Source: Flavobacterium sp. UMI-01 (GTDB lineage: Bacteria > Bacteroidota > Bacteroidia > Flavobacteriales > Flavobacteriaceae). From it: a DNA stretch of 64,000 bases. Below, piece by piece: positions 51,017 through 59,883 of this stretch (positions are counted from its first letter, which is position 1; each line of letters starts with the position of its first letter). A program made the position numbers and the translations under genes. The stretch is taken from contig NZ_BPLU01000008.1 in assembly GCF_019656315.1 (NCBI RefSeq), forward strand, positions 1-64,000, read 5' to 3'. The notes below the pieces were generated by a model. It was given only the letters and a program-made list of their open reading frames with translations. It ran no database searches and had not been told where the DNA came from.

Positions 51017-52816
51017 ATGGAAAAAAATCATCTCGCAATAATAGGTTCAGGTCCCACAGCATTATATCTTCTAAAACATATTGCTACTAATAGCGCTATT
51101 CTTAAAGAACAAATTAGTAGCATTACCATTTTTGAAAAAAGAGGTTATATGGGCATGGGAATGCCTTATACACCTGAAACTACTGATGTATATAATTTGG
51201 CTAATATATCTTCGGAAGAAATTCCTGAGTTGACGCAATCTTTTGTTAATTGGCTAAAAACCAAAGACAAGGAGCAATTAAAAAAATGGAATATTACTGC
51301 TTTTCCAATAAGTGAATCCGAAGTTTATAGTCGCTTAGCGTTAGGGTATTATTTTCATAATCAGTATCAAAAAATAATTTCCCAACTCAAAGCCAAGGGT
51401 TTTACCATCGTTGAATTGCCCAATCATAAAGTAACGGATGTATTAGTGAATAAGGAAGTGGACGAAATTGAGGTAAAAGTGGGTTTGGTTTCTTTTTTGT
51501 TTTCCAAAGTCGTAATTGCAATGGGACATCATTGGAGTAAAAAAGATCAACCTGAAAAAGGATATTATGCGTCTCCATGGCCCATAGCTAAACTGTTACC
51601 TAAAAAAAAGCATTTCTACAATTATGAAATAGGGACTTTAGGCGCATCATTGAGTGCTTTAGATATTGTTACTTCATTAGCTCATCGACATGGTAAATTC
51701 AGGAAATCAGGAAAGGGACTCACTTATCATTTAGCTCCAAGTGCCAAAGGTTTCAAAATCATATTGCACTCGGCTGAGGGATGGCTCCCACATTTACAAT
51801 ATGCTCAAAGATTGCCTATCAGAGAAGTGTATAGGCATACCACACGAGAGAAAATACTTTCCTTAGTCAATAAAGAGAATTTTCTGGAATTGGAAACTTT
51901 TTTTGACGCCATTTGCCGTCCAGCTTTAATCAGTGCTTTTAAAAAGGACCAAAAGCCTACTATGGTAAAACTTATGAAAGATGCTGATTTTACGTTTAAA
52001 GATTTTGTGATTGCGATGTCGCAGAGACACCATTATTCCAATTCATTTGAAGGCATGAAGGAAGAAAAACGTTCGGCTTTAGACTCTGTTCAAAACAATG
52101 CTCCTGTTCATTGGAAGGAAACACTTGATGACTTGATGTATTGTCTTAATTTTCATTTAGAGTTAATTAGTGCCGAAGATTATCTTTTTTTTACCAAAGA
52201 AGTAATGCCCTTTTTGATGAATGTTATTGCGGCATTGCCTTTAAAATCGGCAAATATCGTACTAGCTTTATATGAAGCGGGTTGTATTGAATTGGAAGAG
52301 GGAAAAGTTGAAATTTTGGAAAGCGATAGCTCCCAAACCATCATCCAAATAGAAGATTTAGAGGGCATGATGACCACCAAAGCTTATTCTCTCTTTATTG
52401 ATTGTAGTGGAGAAGCACCTATTGATATAAAAAAATATCCTTTTCAGTCCATGGTAAAACAAGGAGTGGTGCGTAAAGCGAGTAGAAAATTCCAAAAAAC
52501 ACCAAAAACGAAGGGCATACCAACTTCTAAAACCATTTATTCCAAAGGGGGCGGCACGTATTTATATCCAGGCGGAATCGATGTTGATGCCACCTACCGC
52601 ATTATAGATAAAAAAGGAAAAGCACAATCTCATATTTATGATGCTAGTTTTCCTCATATCATGGGAACGAGGCCTTACTCCTTTGGTATTCAAGCGTGTC
52701 ATGCGACCAGTTTGATAATAGTACAGTCTTGGTTAGAGTCAAATAACGATAGCGAGGAAGAAAGTGCTAAAATAGAGCAGATTACAAAGGTATATGAAGG
52801 GAATGGAAATTTATAG
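51017..52816 (+). CDS. FAD/NAD(P)-binding protein (YdhS-like)
   Basis: A 599-residue flavoprotein candidate. The N-terminal Rossmann motif is HLAIIGSGPTALYLLKHI and the NAD_binding_9 segment follows with FEKRGYMGMGMPYTPETTDVYNLANIS. The middle has YEIGTLGASLSALDIVTSLAHRHG, a second nucleotide-binding-like loop, and the C-terminus YPGGIDVDATYRIIDKKGKAQS and MGTRPYSFGIQACHATSL. Similar proteins (YdhS type) have no defined substrate. It lies 160 bases before the catalase gene, so the two might be linked. Confidence 0.75.
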   Translation: MEKNHLAIIGSGPTALYLLKHIATNSAILKEQISSITIFEKRGYMGMGMPYTPETTDVYNLANISSEEIPELTQSFVNWLKTKDKEQLKKWNITAFPISESEVYSRLALGYYFHNQYQKIISQLKAKGFTIVELPNHKVTDVLVNKEVDEIEVKVGLVSFLFSKVVIAMGHHWSKKDQPEKGYYASPWPIAKLLPKKKHFYNYEIGTLGASLSALDIVTSLAHRHGKFRKSGKGLTYHLAPSAKGFKIILHSAEGWLPHLQYAQRLPIREVYRHTTREKILSLVNKENFLELETFFDAICRPALISAFKKDQKPTMVKLMKDADFTFKDFVIAMSQRHHYSNSFEGMKEEKRSALDSVQNNAPVHWKETLDDLMYCLNFHLELISAEDYLFFTKEVMPFLMNVIAALPLKSANIVLALYEAGCIELEEGKVEILESDSSQTIIQIEDLEGMMTTKAYSLFIDCSGEAPIDIKKYPFQSMVKQGVVRKASRKFQKTPKTKGIPTSKTIYSKGGGTYLYPGGIDVDATYRIIDKKGKAQSHIYDASFPHIMGTRPYSFGIQACHATSLIIVQSWLESNNDSEEESAKIEQITKVYEGNGNL

Positions 52817-52976
52817 TTAGTTTTTGGGTTACAGCTGAAAACAAATGCTTTAGAGCACTTAAAATAATGCATTGGGTTAATTACAGTGTTTCTTTTTTTA
52901 GAATTTAGACCTCAAGAATTGTAGAACACAATTTGAGCGTAATCTAATTTCAATTCAACTGTAAAAATAGCATCTC

Positions 52977-55106
52977 ATGGAAAACCCAAAAAAAGATTCA
53001 AAGAAAATCAATGATTTAGAACAAAATTATAAAAATCAAGAAAACACCACCCTAACAACGAATCAAGGGGTAAAGATTAACGATACAAACAATTCCTTAA
53101 AAGCTGGAGAACGTGGCTCGACTTTGTTAGAAGATTTTTTACTTCGCGAAAAAATAACCAGTTTTGATCATGAACGCATCCCAGAGCGAATTGTTCATGC
53201 ACGAGGAAGTGCGGCTCATGGTGTTTTTGAACTCTATGAAAGCATCGAACAATATAGTAAGGCAGGAATATTTACCGATGTTAATCGAAAAACTCCAGTA
53301 TTTGTACGCTTTTCAACGGTAGCAGGCTCAAAAGGCTCAACTGATTTAGCTCGCGATGTACGTGGATTTGCTGTAAAATTTTATACCGAAGAAGGCACTT
53401 GGGATTTGGTAGGAAATAATATGCCTATCTTTTTCATTCAAGATGCGATGAAATTTCCTGATTTGGTACATTCGGTTAAACCAGAACCTAACAAAGAAAT
53501 TCCTCAGGCAGCATCGGCTCACGATACTTTTTATGATTTTGTCTCCCGAACTACGGAAACCCTTCATAACCAAATTTGGTTAATGAGTGATAGAGCGATA
53601 CCAAGAAGTTTCCGTATGATGGAAGGTTTTGGAATTCATACGTTCAGACTGATTAACGACAAAGGGGAATCTCATTTTGTAAAATTTCATTGGAAACCTA
53701 AATTAGGTGTGCATTCCGTAACTTGGGATGAGGCTGTCAAAATAAGTGGAGCCGACTCTGATTTCCACAGACGCGATTTATGGGACGCTATCGAAGCTGG
53801 GCATTATCCAGAATGGGAACTGGGTATCCAAATCGTTCCGCAAGAAGACGAATTCAAATTCGATTTTGATTTGTTAGACCCCACCAAATTAATTCCTGAG
53901 GAAATGGTTCCAGTAAAAATCATTGGGAAAATGACTTTAAATAGAAATCCTGAAAATTTCTTTGCCGAAACTGAGCAAGTGGCGTTCCTGCCAGGACATA
54001 TCGTACCGGGTATTGATTTTACAAATGACCCATTATTGCAAGGACGATTGTTTTCCTATCGAGATACCCAATTATCTCGTTTAGGAGGCCCTAATTTCCA
54101 TCAAATTCCAATCAACCGACCAATTGCTCCCGCAAATAACAACCAACGTGATGGAATGATGCAAATGGATATTGTCAAAGGACAAACGGCTTATTTTCCT
54201 AATAGTTTGGGCGGAGGTTGTCCTCATTTGGCTAAAATTGCTGAAGGCGCTTTTGATTCGTATGAAGAACGCATTGATGCCAAAAAAATCAGAACCAGAA
54301 GCGAAAGTTTTAATGACCATTTTTCGCAACCCGCCTTGTTTTACCGTAGTTTATCTCAATATGAGCAAGAGCATGTTGCTGAGGCTTACACCTTTGAATT
54401 AGGGAAATGCATGCATTCCGAAATTCAAGAAAGAATGCTGTGGCTTATTGCTCAAATCGATGAAGATTTGGCTAACAAAGTAGCAAAGGGATTAGGACTT
54501 GAAGTGCCAAAATCGATCGAACAACCTATCAATCAAGCTATAGGTGCTGATGCTGATATTCAAAAACAGCAACCTCCCAAAAAGAAAATTTATCTAGACA
54601 AAGCACCTACTTTGAGCCAAGCCAATACCAAATTTGATAGTATCGCTACACGTCAAGTAGCTGTTTTAGTAGCAAAGGGTTTTTCGATGAAAAACTTTAA
54701 AAAAATGACTGATGTTCTCGAACAAGAAGGGGCTGTAATTAAATTGATTGCCCCTCACGGTGGGAAGGTTATCTGTGATGAAAATATGGAACACAAGGTG
54801 GATGCTGCCATCATGACGACAGAGAGCGTTCTCTTTGATGCTTTATATATTCCAGGTGGAAAAAAAGCAGTAGAAAGTTTAAAAAAAGAATCCAAATTCA
54901 TCAAGTTTATCAATGAAACGTTCAAACACTGCAAAGCCATTGCAGTGGATAATGAAGGCGAAGACCTTATCAATGAGAGTTTTGTAAAAGACTACAAGGA
55001 TGACAAAGCTGTTTTTATCAATAAAACACCTGAGGATTTTGTCAAAGCCATGGCAAAACACCGCAATTGGGACCGAAGAACTATTGTTAAAAATATTCCT
55101 GTATAA
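52977..55106 (+). CDS. katE: Large-subunit catalase with C-terminal DJ-1/PfpI-like domain (HPII/KatE type)
   Basis: A 709-residue haem catalase. The active-site His lies in [16 protein letters not shown], the Asn-containing region in [25 protein letters not shown], and the haem-ligand Tyr in [24 protein letters not shown], followed by GGCPHLA. Residues about 560-700 form an extra class-I glutamine-amidotransferase-like domain ([44 protein letters not shown]), as in E. coli HPII. It destroys hydrogen peroxide. Length is close to HPII. Confidence 0.93.
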   Translation: MENPKKDSKKINDLEQNYKNQENTTLTTNQGVKINDTNNSLKAGERGSTLLEDFLLREKITSFDHERIPERIVHARGSAAHGVFELYESIEQYSKAGIFTDVNRKTPVFVRFSTVAGSKGSTDLARDVRGFAVKFYTEEGTWDLVGNNMPIFFIQDAMKFPDLVHSVKPEPNKEIPQAASAHDTFYDFVSRTTETLHNQIWLMSDRAIPRSFRMMEGFGIHTFRLINDKGESHFVKFHWKPKLGVHSVTWDEAVKISGADSDFHRRDLWDAIEAGHYPEWELGIQIVPQEDEFKFDFDLLDPTKLIPEEMVPVKIIGKMTLNRNPENFFAETEQVAFLPGHIVPGIDFTNDPLLQGRLFSYRDTQLSRLGGPNFHQIPINRPIAPANNNQRDGMMQMDIVKGQTAYFPNSLGGGCPHLAKIAEGAFDSYEERIDAKKIRTRSESFNDHFSQPALFYRSLSQYEQEHVAEAYTFELGKCMHSEIQERMLWLIAQIDEDLANKVAKGLGLEVPKSIEQPINQAIGADADIQKQQPPKKKIYLDKAPTLSQANTKFDSIATRQVAVLVAKGFSMKNFKKMTDVLEQEGAVIKLIAPHGGKVICDENMEHKVDAAIMTTESVLFDALYIPGGKKAVESLKKESKFIKFINETFKHCKAIAVDNEGEDLINESFVKDYKDDKAVFINKTPEDFVKAMAKHRNWDRRTIVKNIPV

Positions 55107-55182
55107 ATTCTAATAAACAAACGATGTCATGCAGTGGGCATCGCAAAATAAACCATTGCTAACTTTAATACTTAAATAAATT

Positions 55183-55635
55183 ATGGAAAAGTTCACATCT
55201 CCCTTACGTATAAAATTAAATAACTTACTTGAAAGAATTCATGATGGGGAAAAAGGTTTTAAAAAAGCATCAGAACACACAGATCATCTTTTTTTGAAAA
55301 GATATTTTGAGAAAAAATCCAAAGAGAGGTATGATTTTGTGAATGAACTCAAAATAGACATCAGTATGTACGGTGTGCATGATGATGATAGTGGTAGTTT
55401 TGAAGGTGCGGCGCATCGAACATGGATGGATATAAAAGCCCTTTTCTCTATGGATAATGACGAAGCCATGCTTGAAGCTGCCATAACAGGTGAAAAAACT
55501 GCATTGGAAGATTACAATGACATCCTAAATGATCATCACTTGCCTTTGAGTACTCGTTCCATTTTGCTCAAACAAAAAGAAGCCATCGAAGATGATTTAA
55601 GAACAATCAAAAAATTAGAAGATTTGAAGAGCTAA
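55183..55635 (+). CDS. DUF2383/PA2169-type four-helix protein
   Basis: A 150-residue protein of the PA2169/DUF2383 family (ferritin-like four-helix bundle), with LNNLLERIHDGEKGFKKASEHT, LKRYFEKKSKERYDFVNELK, SFEGAAHRTWMDIKALFSMD and EAAITGEKTALEDYNDIL in order. Related proteins are induced by stress in Pseudomonas. It follows katE after 76 bases and has its own terminator. Confidence 0.8.
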   Translation: MEKFTSPLRIKLNNLLERIHDGEKGFKKASEHTDHLFLKRYFEKKSKERYDFVNELKIDISMYGVHDDDSGSFEGAAHRTWMDIKALFSMDNDEAMLEAAITGEKTALEDYNDILNDHHLPLSTRSILLKQKEAIEDDLRTIKKLEDLKS

Positions 55636-55656
55636 TTTTTAAAACAAGAATTCAAG

Positions 55657-55687
55657 AAAGAGAGGTAATAAATCCTCTCTTTTTTTT
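55657..55687 (+). terminator. Terminator of katE-DUF2383
   Basis: AAAGAGAGG (55657-55665) pairs with CCTCTCTTT (55674-55682), leading into a T-run. Confidence 0.85.
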
Positions 55688-55761
55688 AACCAGAAAGATT
55701 CATTTAAGCATTTGCGTTAGTATTTAATTTTATTGGAACAATAAATAGTTGGTATCTAAGC

Positions 55762-55769
55762 TATATTTG
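55762..55769 (+). promoter_or_regulatory. Possible promoter -7 element of the DUF1328 gene
   Basis: TATATTTG fits the -7 consensus, 64 bases before the start codon. No TTG at the usual spacing, so it is tentative. Between it and the gene, AAAAGGATAGATGTCCTTTT (hairpin, 55781-55800) lies in the leader. Confidence 0.4.
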
Positions 55770-55832
55770 AATGAGAACCAAAAGGATAGATGTCCTTTTA
55801 TAAAAAAATAGAAACCTTAAAACCTTATCATT

Positions 55833-55988
55833 ATGTTACGTTGGACCGTTATATTCATCATTTTGGCAATTATTGCCGGTGTATTAGGTTTTGGCGGAAT
55901 TGCCGCTGGAGCAGCTAGTATAGCCAAAGTATTATTCTTCATTTTCATCATATTATTTCTCATTTCAATAATAAGAGGAAGAGCATAG
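55833..55988 (+). CDS. DUF1328 (YtjA-like) small membrane protein
   Basis: A 51-residue inner-membrane protein with two membrane helices (about residues 4-20 and 32-47) joined by a Gly/Ala-rich loop ([14 protein letters not shown]), the DUF1328/YtjA pattern, including the start [16 protein letters not shown]. In E. coli such proteins belong to the general stress set. Often missed because of its length. Confidence 0.88.
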   Translation: MLRWTVIFIILAIIAGVLGFGGIAAGAASIAKVLFFIFIILFLISIIRGRA

Positions 55989-56021
55989 AGAAAATTACTT
56001 AATTAAAATTAAAAAAACAAC

Positions 56022-56052
56022 CAAGGTGAATTTGTAATGAATTCACCTTTAA
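56022..56052 (+). terminator. Terminator after DUF1328 gene
   Basis: AAGGTGAATT (56023-56032) pairs with AATTCACCTT (56040-56049) with T-rich sequence after it, 34 bases beyond the stop. Confidence 0.7.
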
Positions 56053-56147
56053 TTATTTATATGGTAGCGTATTGTCTTTGATGACACCTTTTAAAATGGG
56101 ATTTGGCTCACAATGTGTTCGATAAATCTTTCCAGTAGTATTTTGTT

Positions 56148-57218
56148 TTAGGAGAGTTCATATTTTTTAAAAAGCTTTAAAATCTCAGTTTCTGATGGCG
56201 AAAAATAGGAATCTATTGTAGTACTTTTTTTGACTTTATTAAAAATCCGATTCAATTTTCCATCTTCATACCCTTTTACAATAACAGGATGTACATAATA
56301 TTTTCGGCATACGGTTTTAGTATTACCTAATGCTTTGGCGGTTTGCTCGTATGCTTTCAAAATATTTTTTTTGATTTCGTCCTCAGATTCGGCTTTTTCT
56401 AATTCAAGTAAACTATCAAAAAAAGTCACAGAGCCAGACCATGTCCTAAAATCTTTGGCGGTAAATTGTGCACCACAAATCTCCTGTAAATACTCATTTA
56501 TATGATGGCTTTTAATCGTTTTTCGTTCGCCATTTTCATCGATGTATTTGAATAACTCCCAGCCTGGTAGCTCTTCACAGCGATTGACTAATCGAATCAG
56601 TTTTTTGTTGCGTACCGTAATGGTATGCTCTTTTCCTTTTTTACCCACAAATTGAATTTTCATTTTGTTGCTACCCATCGTAATATGTCTTTTTCGCAGG
56701 GTGGTTAAGCCATAAGATTTGTTTTCCTTTTCATAATAACTGTTCCCAATCCGAATGTGAGTTACTTCCATCAACCGAATGACTAGAGCAATTACTTTCT
56801 CTTTAGGCCAACCTCTTTTGTTTAAATCGGTTTCAATTTGTTTTCTTAAAACAGGTAACTTTTTGCCAAAAGCATGCATTTTATAAAACTTGGTTTTATT
56901 TCGAAGTTTATTCCATTGTGGATGATAGATGTATTGTTTTCGGTTTTTGATATCCCTGCCTACCGCTTGCAAATGGCTATTTGCTACGCAACTGATTTTC
57001 ACATCATCCCAGATGGGTGGAATCACTAAGCTTTGGATGCGCTCAAGCTCTTTCTTTTTTTGAATCTCTTTTCCACTTTTAAAATAAACAAATTTCTTTC
57101 CTTGCTTTTTTCGGACAATAGCCAAATCGAATTCGTGAGTATATTGAAGGTCGTAATTTGAAATTACCTCATCAATAGAAGGAATAGGAGTGGGGGATTT
57201 TACTTCTTGCGTTTTCAT
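56148..57218 (-). CDS. DNA topoisomerase IB (poxvirus-like)
   Basis: A 356-residue type IB topoisomerase, relaxing supercoils by a Tyr-linked intermediate. Visible: the N-terminal VYFKSGKEIQKKKELERIQSLVIPPIWDDV, HAFGKKLPVLRKQIETDL, LVIRLMEVTHIRIGN, YGLTTLRKRHI, LYCGAQFTAKDFRTWSGS-type block (CGAQFTAKDFRTWSGSV) and the C-terminal RKYYVHPVIVKGY with the likely active-site Tyr. The ATG at 57218 is chosen because the frame upstream encodes hydrophobic, unrelated residues. It lies between DUF1328 and the DUF892 gene, transcribed oppositely to both. Confidence 0.88.
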   Translation of the reverse strand: MKTQEVKSPTPIPSIDEVISNYDLQYTHEFDLAIVRKKQGKKFVYFKSGKEIQKKKELERIQSLVIPPIWDDVKISCVANSHLQAVGRDIKNRKQYIYHPQWNKLRNKTKFYKMHAFGKKLPVLRKQIETDLNKRGWPKEKVIALVIRLMEVTHIRIGNSYYEKENKSYGLTTLRKRHITMGSNKMKIQFVGKKGKEHTITVRNKKLIRLVNRCEELPGWELFKYIDENGERKTIKSHHINEYLQEICGAQFTAKDFRTWSGSVTFFDSLLELEKAESEDEIKKNILKAYEQTAKALGNTKTVCRKYYVHPVIVKGYEDGKLNRIFNKVKKSTTIDSYFSPSETEILKLFKKYELS

Positions 57219-57466
57219 GTTACCAAATTGAATTTTTTTGATGCAACTTTTCATGCCTAAACCCACTAAATGTAAGCTTGAAATGATGAAGAAATTAATG
57301 CAATCAAGAAAAAAATTGATGCAAAAAAAAACGAATCGATTTTGAGCCAAAGGAGAACAAATTTTTAAGACAATTAAGCAATTGAGTTAAGATTTCTTTT
57401 TTTACGATTAATTCTCCTTTCGATTTGTCAATACCTTTAAACTATTAATTTTTAAATAGATATAAC

Positions 57467-57952
57467 ATGAAAACTTTAAAAGATTTATTTGAACATCAGT
57501 TAAAAGATTTATATAGCGCAGAAACCCAATTGATTGATGCGTTGCCAAAAGTGGCTAAAAAAGCAAGCGACAGCAAATTGAAAAAAGCCTTTGAAGAGCA
57601 TCTGGAAGAAACCAAAAATCATCAATCGCGTCTCGAAGAGATTTGCGAAAGTTTAGGTTTTTCTCCAAAAGGGGAAACGTGTAAAGCCATGAAAGGACTT
57701 ATCAAAGAGACCGAAAGCTTTATGGACGAAGCTGATAATAAGGAAATTATGGATGCTGGACTCATTGCTGAAGCTCAACGTGTAGAGCATTATGAAATTT
57801 CAGCCTACGGTACAGCTGTACGTTATGCAAAAGAATTAGGGCATGATGATATTGCAGTTACCTTGCAAGAAACCTTAGATGAAGAATACAATGCTGATAA
57901 TACCTTAGACAAATTAGCGGAAAGTAGTCTGAATCAAAAAGCAGTAAAGTAA
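57467..57952 (+). CDS. DUF892 ferritin-like stress protein (YciF-like)
   Basis: A 161-residue four-helix ferritin-like protein of the YciE/YciF (DUF892) family: LKDLFEHQLKDLYSAETQLIDALPKVAKKASDSKLKKAFEEHLEETKNH, MKGLIKETESF, and HYEISAYGTAVRYAKELGHDDIAV, with Glu/His residues placed for a di-metal site. In E. coli the yci genes belong to the stress (sigma S) regulon. A long hairpin terminator follows. Confidence 0.88.
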   Translation: MKTLKDLFEHQLKDLYSAETQLIDALPKVAKKASDSKLKKAFEEHLEETKNHQSRLEEICESLGFSPKGETCKAMKGLIKETESFMDEADNKEIMDAGLIAEAQRVEHYEISAYGTAVRYAKELGHDDIAVTLQETLDEEYNADNTLDKLAESSLNQKAVK

Positions 57953-57967
57953 CCCTTTAACTGCTCT

Positions 57968-58029
57968 ACTACCTATTAAGAAAGCGATAAGAACGGGTGT
58001 TCTTTCCTTCTTGATAGGTAGTATTTTTT
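57968..58029 (+). terminator. Terminator after DUF892 gene
   Basis: A long stem: ACTACCTATTAAGAAAG (57968-57984) pairs with the region ending in CTTTCCTTCTTGATAGGTAGT (58002-58022), with a T-run after it. Confidence 0.75.
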
Positions 58030-58097
58030 ATAATTCGTTTTATTTCATTTTTAAAGTTTTATTTCCAATTAGAATCACTTCCTAAATCAAAATTACT

Positions 58098-59555
58098 ATG
58101 GCAGTACCAGTAATTCGTAAAGACCTTTATTTTAGACCCGATTCCAGCCGAGTGGTAGCTCGTTTTTTTAATAATGGTGATGCAAGAACCATCAAACTCG
58201 TCCATCGCATCATGAGTTTAACTGAAGAAATGGTCAAGCAAGAACTTGAAATAACCTTTAATGGTTTTAGAGGAAGACATCGAAACATTTCTGAAATTTT
58301 TCTAAAACACGCTAATAATTATAGAAATTTGATTCATTCGATAGGTATCAATTATGATGAGTTGTCTATCGAAAGACGTCTTTTAATAGGCTCTTATTCC
58401 ACCTTAGAATATTCCTTGGAAGCGGCTGCTTTGTTCAATCCTTCGATTGTAGAAGATTTTGATCAATCTTTTTTATCCGAAGGTGAGAAAAGAGTGATAT
58501 TGTCATTCAGAGCTACTGGTGAAGGCCATTTATCTTCGATTGTGTTTCGAAAAGGAATTTTAGACGCTTCCAACAATCTTAAAATGATGGAACCGCAACA
58601 ACATATTGACCTTCCTACTATCACAAAGAAAAAATCCTATAACAAAAAACGGTTCATGAAAAAAATGGAAGAAATGAACATTCCAAAAGAGTATTCAGAC
58701 CCCATAATGAACGTTTTGCCCAACCGATTTGAATATTACACTTTGAAAGAGGCCGTCAGAAAGTTAATGAAATTGGACATGGACGAACAGAAAAGAAAAG
58801 CGCTCAAAGAAATGACTTGGCTAGTAAACTCTTACTACGACATTCAGTTTCATGAAGACTCTAAAATTTCCGGACGTGCCATTTTACCTATTTCTTCTTC
58901 TGAAAGTCGCGGTATCGAGGACGCTCGTTTCGTACGTTTTACGGATGATGACGGCACAGAAACAATTTATGCCACTTATACCGCCTACGATGGTTTTACC
59001 ATCTTGCCCAAATTGCTGGCGACAAAGGATTTCGTCAATTTTAGGATTATGCCCATGCATGGTTATGGAGCACAAAACAAAAATTTTGCCCTTTTTCCTC
59101 GAAAAATAAAAGGAAAATATGCAATGTTAGCCAGAATTGATGGCGTCAACAATTACCTTTTTTATTCGAATAGAATTACGCTTTGGAATGATCCTATCAA
59201 AATCCAGGAACCTAAATTTCCATGGGAGTTTACTCAAATAGGAAATTGTGGTTCACCGATTTATACCGAAGAAGGTTGGTTAATCATTACGCATGGCGTG
59301 GGACCTATGAGACGCTATTGCATTGGTGTTTCTTTATTAGATTTAGAAGACCCCACTAAAGAAATTGGTCGATTAAAAGAACCTCTTTTGACTCCTTTAG
59401 AAGAAGAAAGAGAAGGATATGTCCCCAATGTGGTTTATTCTTGCGGAAGTCTTATTCACAACAATCATCTGATTTTGCCTTATGCTGTATCCGATTATGC
59501 CTCTTCTTACGTTACGATAAATTTGGATGATTTATTAGCAGAGTTGAAAAAGTAA
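58098..59555 (+). CDS. GH130 family mannoside phosphorylase-like protein
   Basis: A 485-residue protein of glycoside hydrolase family 130 (DUF377), which phosphorolyses or hydrolyses beta-mannosides. The five-bladed propeller region covers about 220-480. The catalytic Asp lies in SSSESRGIEDARFVRFT, and FHEDSKISGRAILPIS, GNCGSPIYTEEGWLIITHGVGPMRRYCIG, VPNVVYSCGSLIHNN follow. The N-terminal 200 residues form a helical extension. It lies convergent with a large glycosyltransferase gene 328 bases away, a pairing that may make and recycle a mannoside. Confidence 0.85.
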   Translation: MAVPVIRKDLYFRPDSSRVVARFFNNGDARTIKLVHRIMSLTEEMVKQELEITFNGFRGRHRNISEIFLKHANNYRNLIHSIGINYDELSIERRLLIGSYSTLEYSLEAAALFNPSIVEDFDQSFLSEGEKRVILSFRATGEGHLSSIVFRKGILDASNNLKMMEPQQHIDLPTITKKKSYNKKRFMKKMEEMNIPKEYSDPIMNVLPNRFEYYTLKEAVRKLMKLDMDEQKRKALKEMTWLVNSYYDIQFHEDSKISGRAILPISSSESRGIEDARFVRFTDDDGTETIYATYTAYDGFTILPKLLATKDFVNFRIMPMHGYGAQNKNFALFPRKIKGKYAMLARIDGVNNYLFYSNRITLWNDPIKIQEPKFPWEFTQIGNCGSPIYTEEGWLIITHGVGPMRRYCIGVSLLDLEDPTKEIGRLKEPLLTPLEEEREGYVPNVVYSCGSLIHNNHLILPYAVSDYASSYVTINLDDLLAELKK

Positions 59556-59883
59556 TACACTGCACCGATTGGAATTTATTCTCAGTTTTAATTATTATAT
59601 AAAGTTCTATTAGTATTAGGAACGTATTTTTTTACATAAAAAAAGTTTATTGGGAGCAATTTCAATAATCCGTTGGGTGAAATTAATCAGATTCATTTAA
59701 AAATGGCTATTCTAATTTAAATCTAAAGTTATTTATACCTAACATGTCAGTCTGAGCCTGTCGAAGACTTCATATATGATACATTTCGACAAGCTCAATG
59801 TGACAATAGGTATAAAATTAACCATTAAATTAATTTCACCCAACGGGTTTCAATAAACTTTTTTTATGTTCTCTTATCAAATT
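59556..59883. other. Spacer occupied by a large palindrome
   Basis: No frame of note between the convergent GH130 and glycosyltransferase genes; most of it is the nested palindrome listed separately (59634-59869), which could terminate both. Confidence 0.6.
59634..59869. repeat. Large nested palindrome, 236 bases
   Basis: Four nested arm pairs: 59634-59652/59851-59869 (ACATAAAAAAAGTTTATTG, perfect 19), 59670-59687/59829-59846 (CCGTTGGGTGAAATTAAT, perfect 18), 59733-59741/59807-59815 (TTATACCTA, perfect), 59745-59765/59785-59805 (built on GAGCCTGTCGAA, imperfect). The last is similar to a very common Bacteroidota intergenic hairpin (CCTGAGCCTGTCGAAGG). An asymmetric insertion of about 17 bases lies in the left arm. 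Confidence 0.8.

Noticed and set aside
52977..55106. Catalase C-terminal domain as a separate protease gene
   Set aside because: It is continuous with the catalase, and the same fused domain is known in E. coli HPII.
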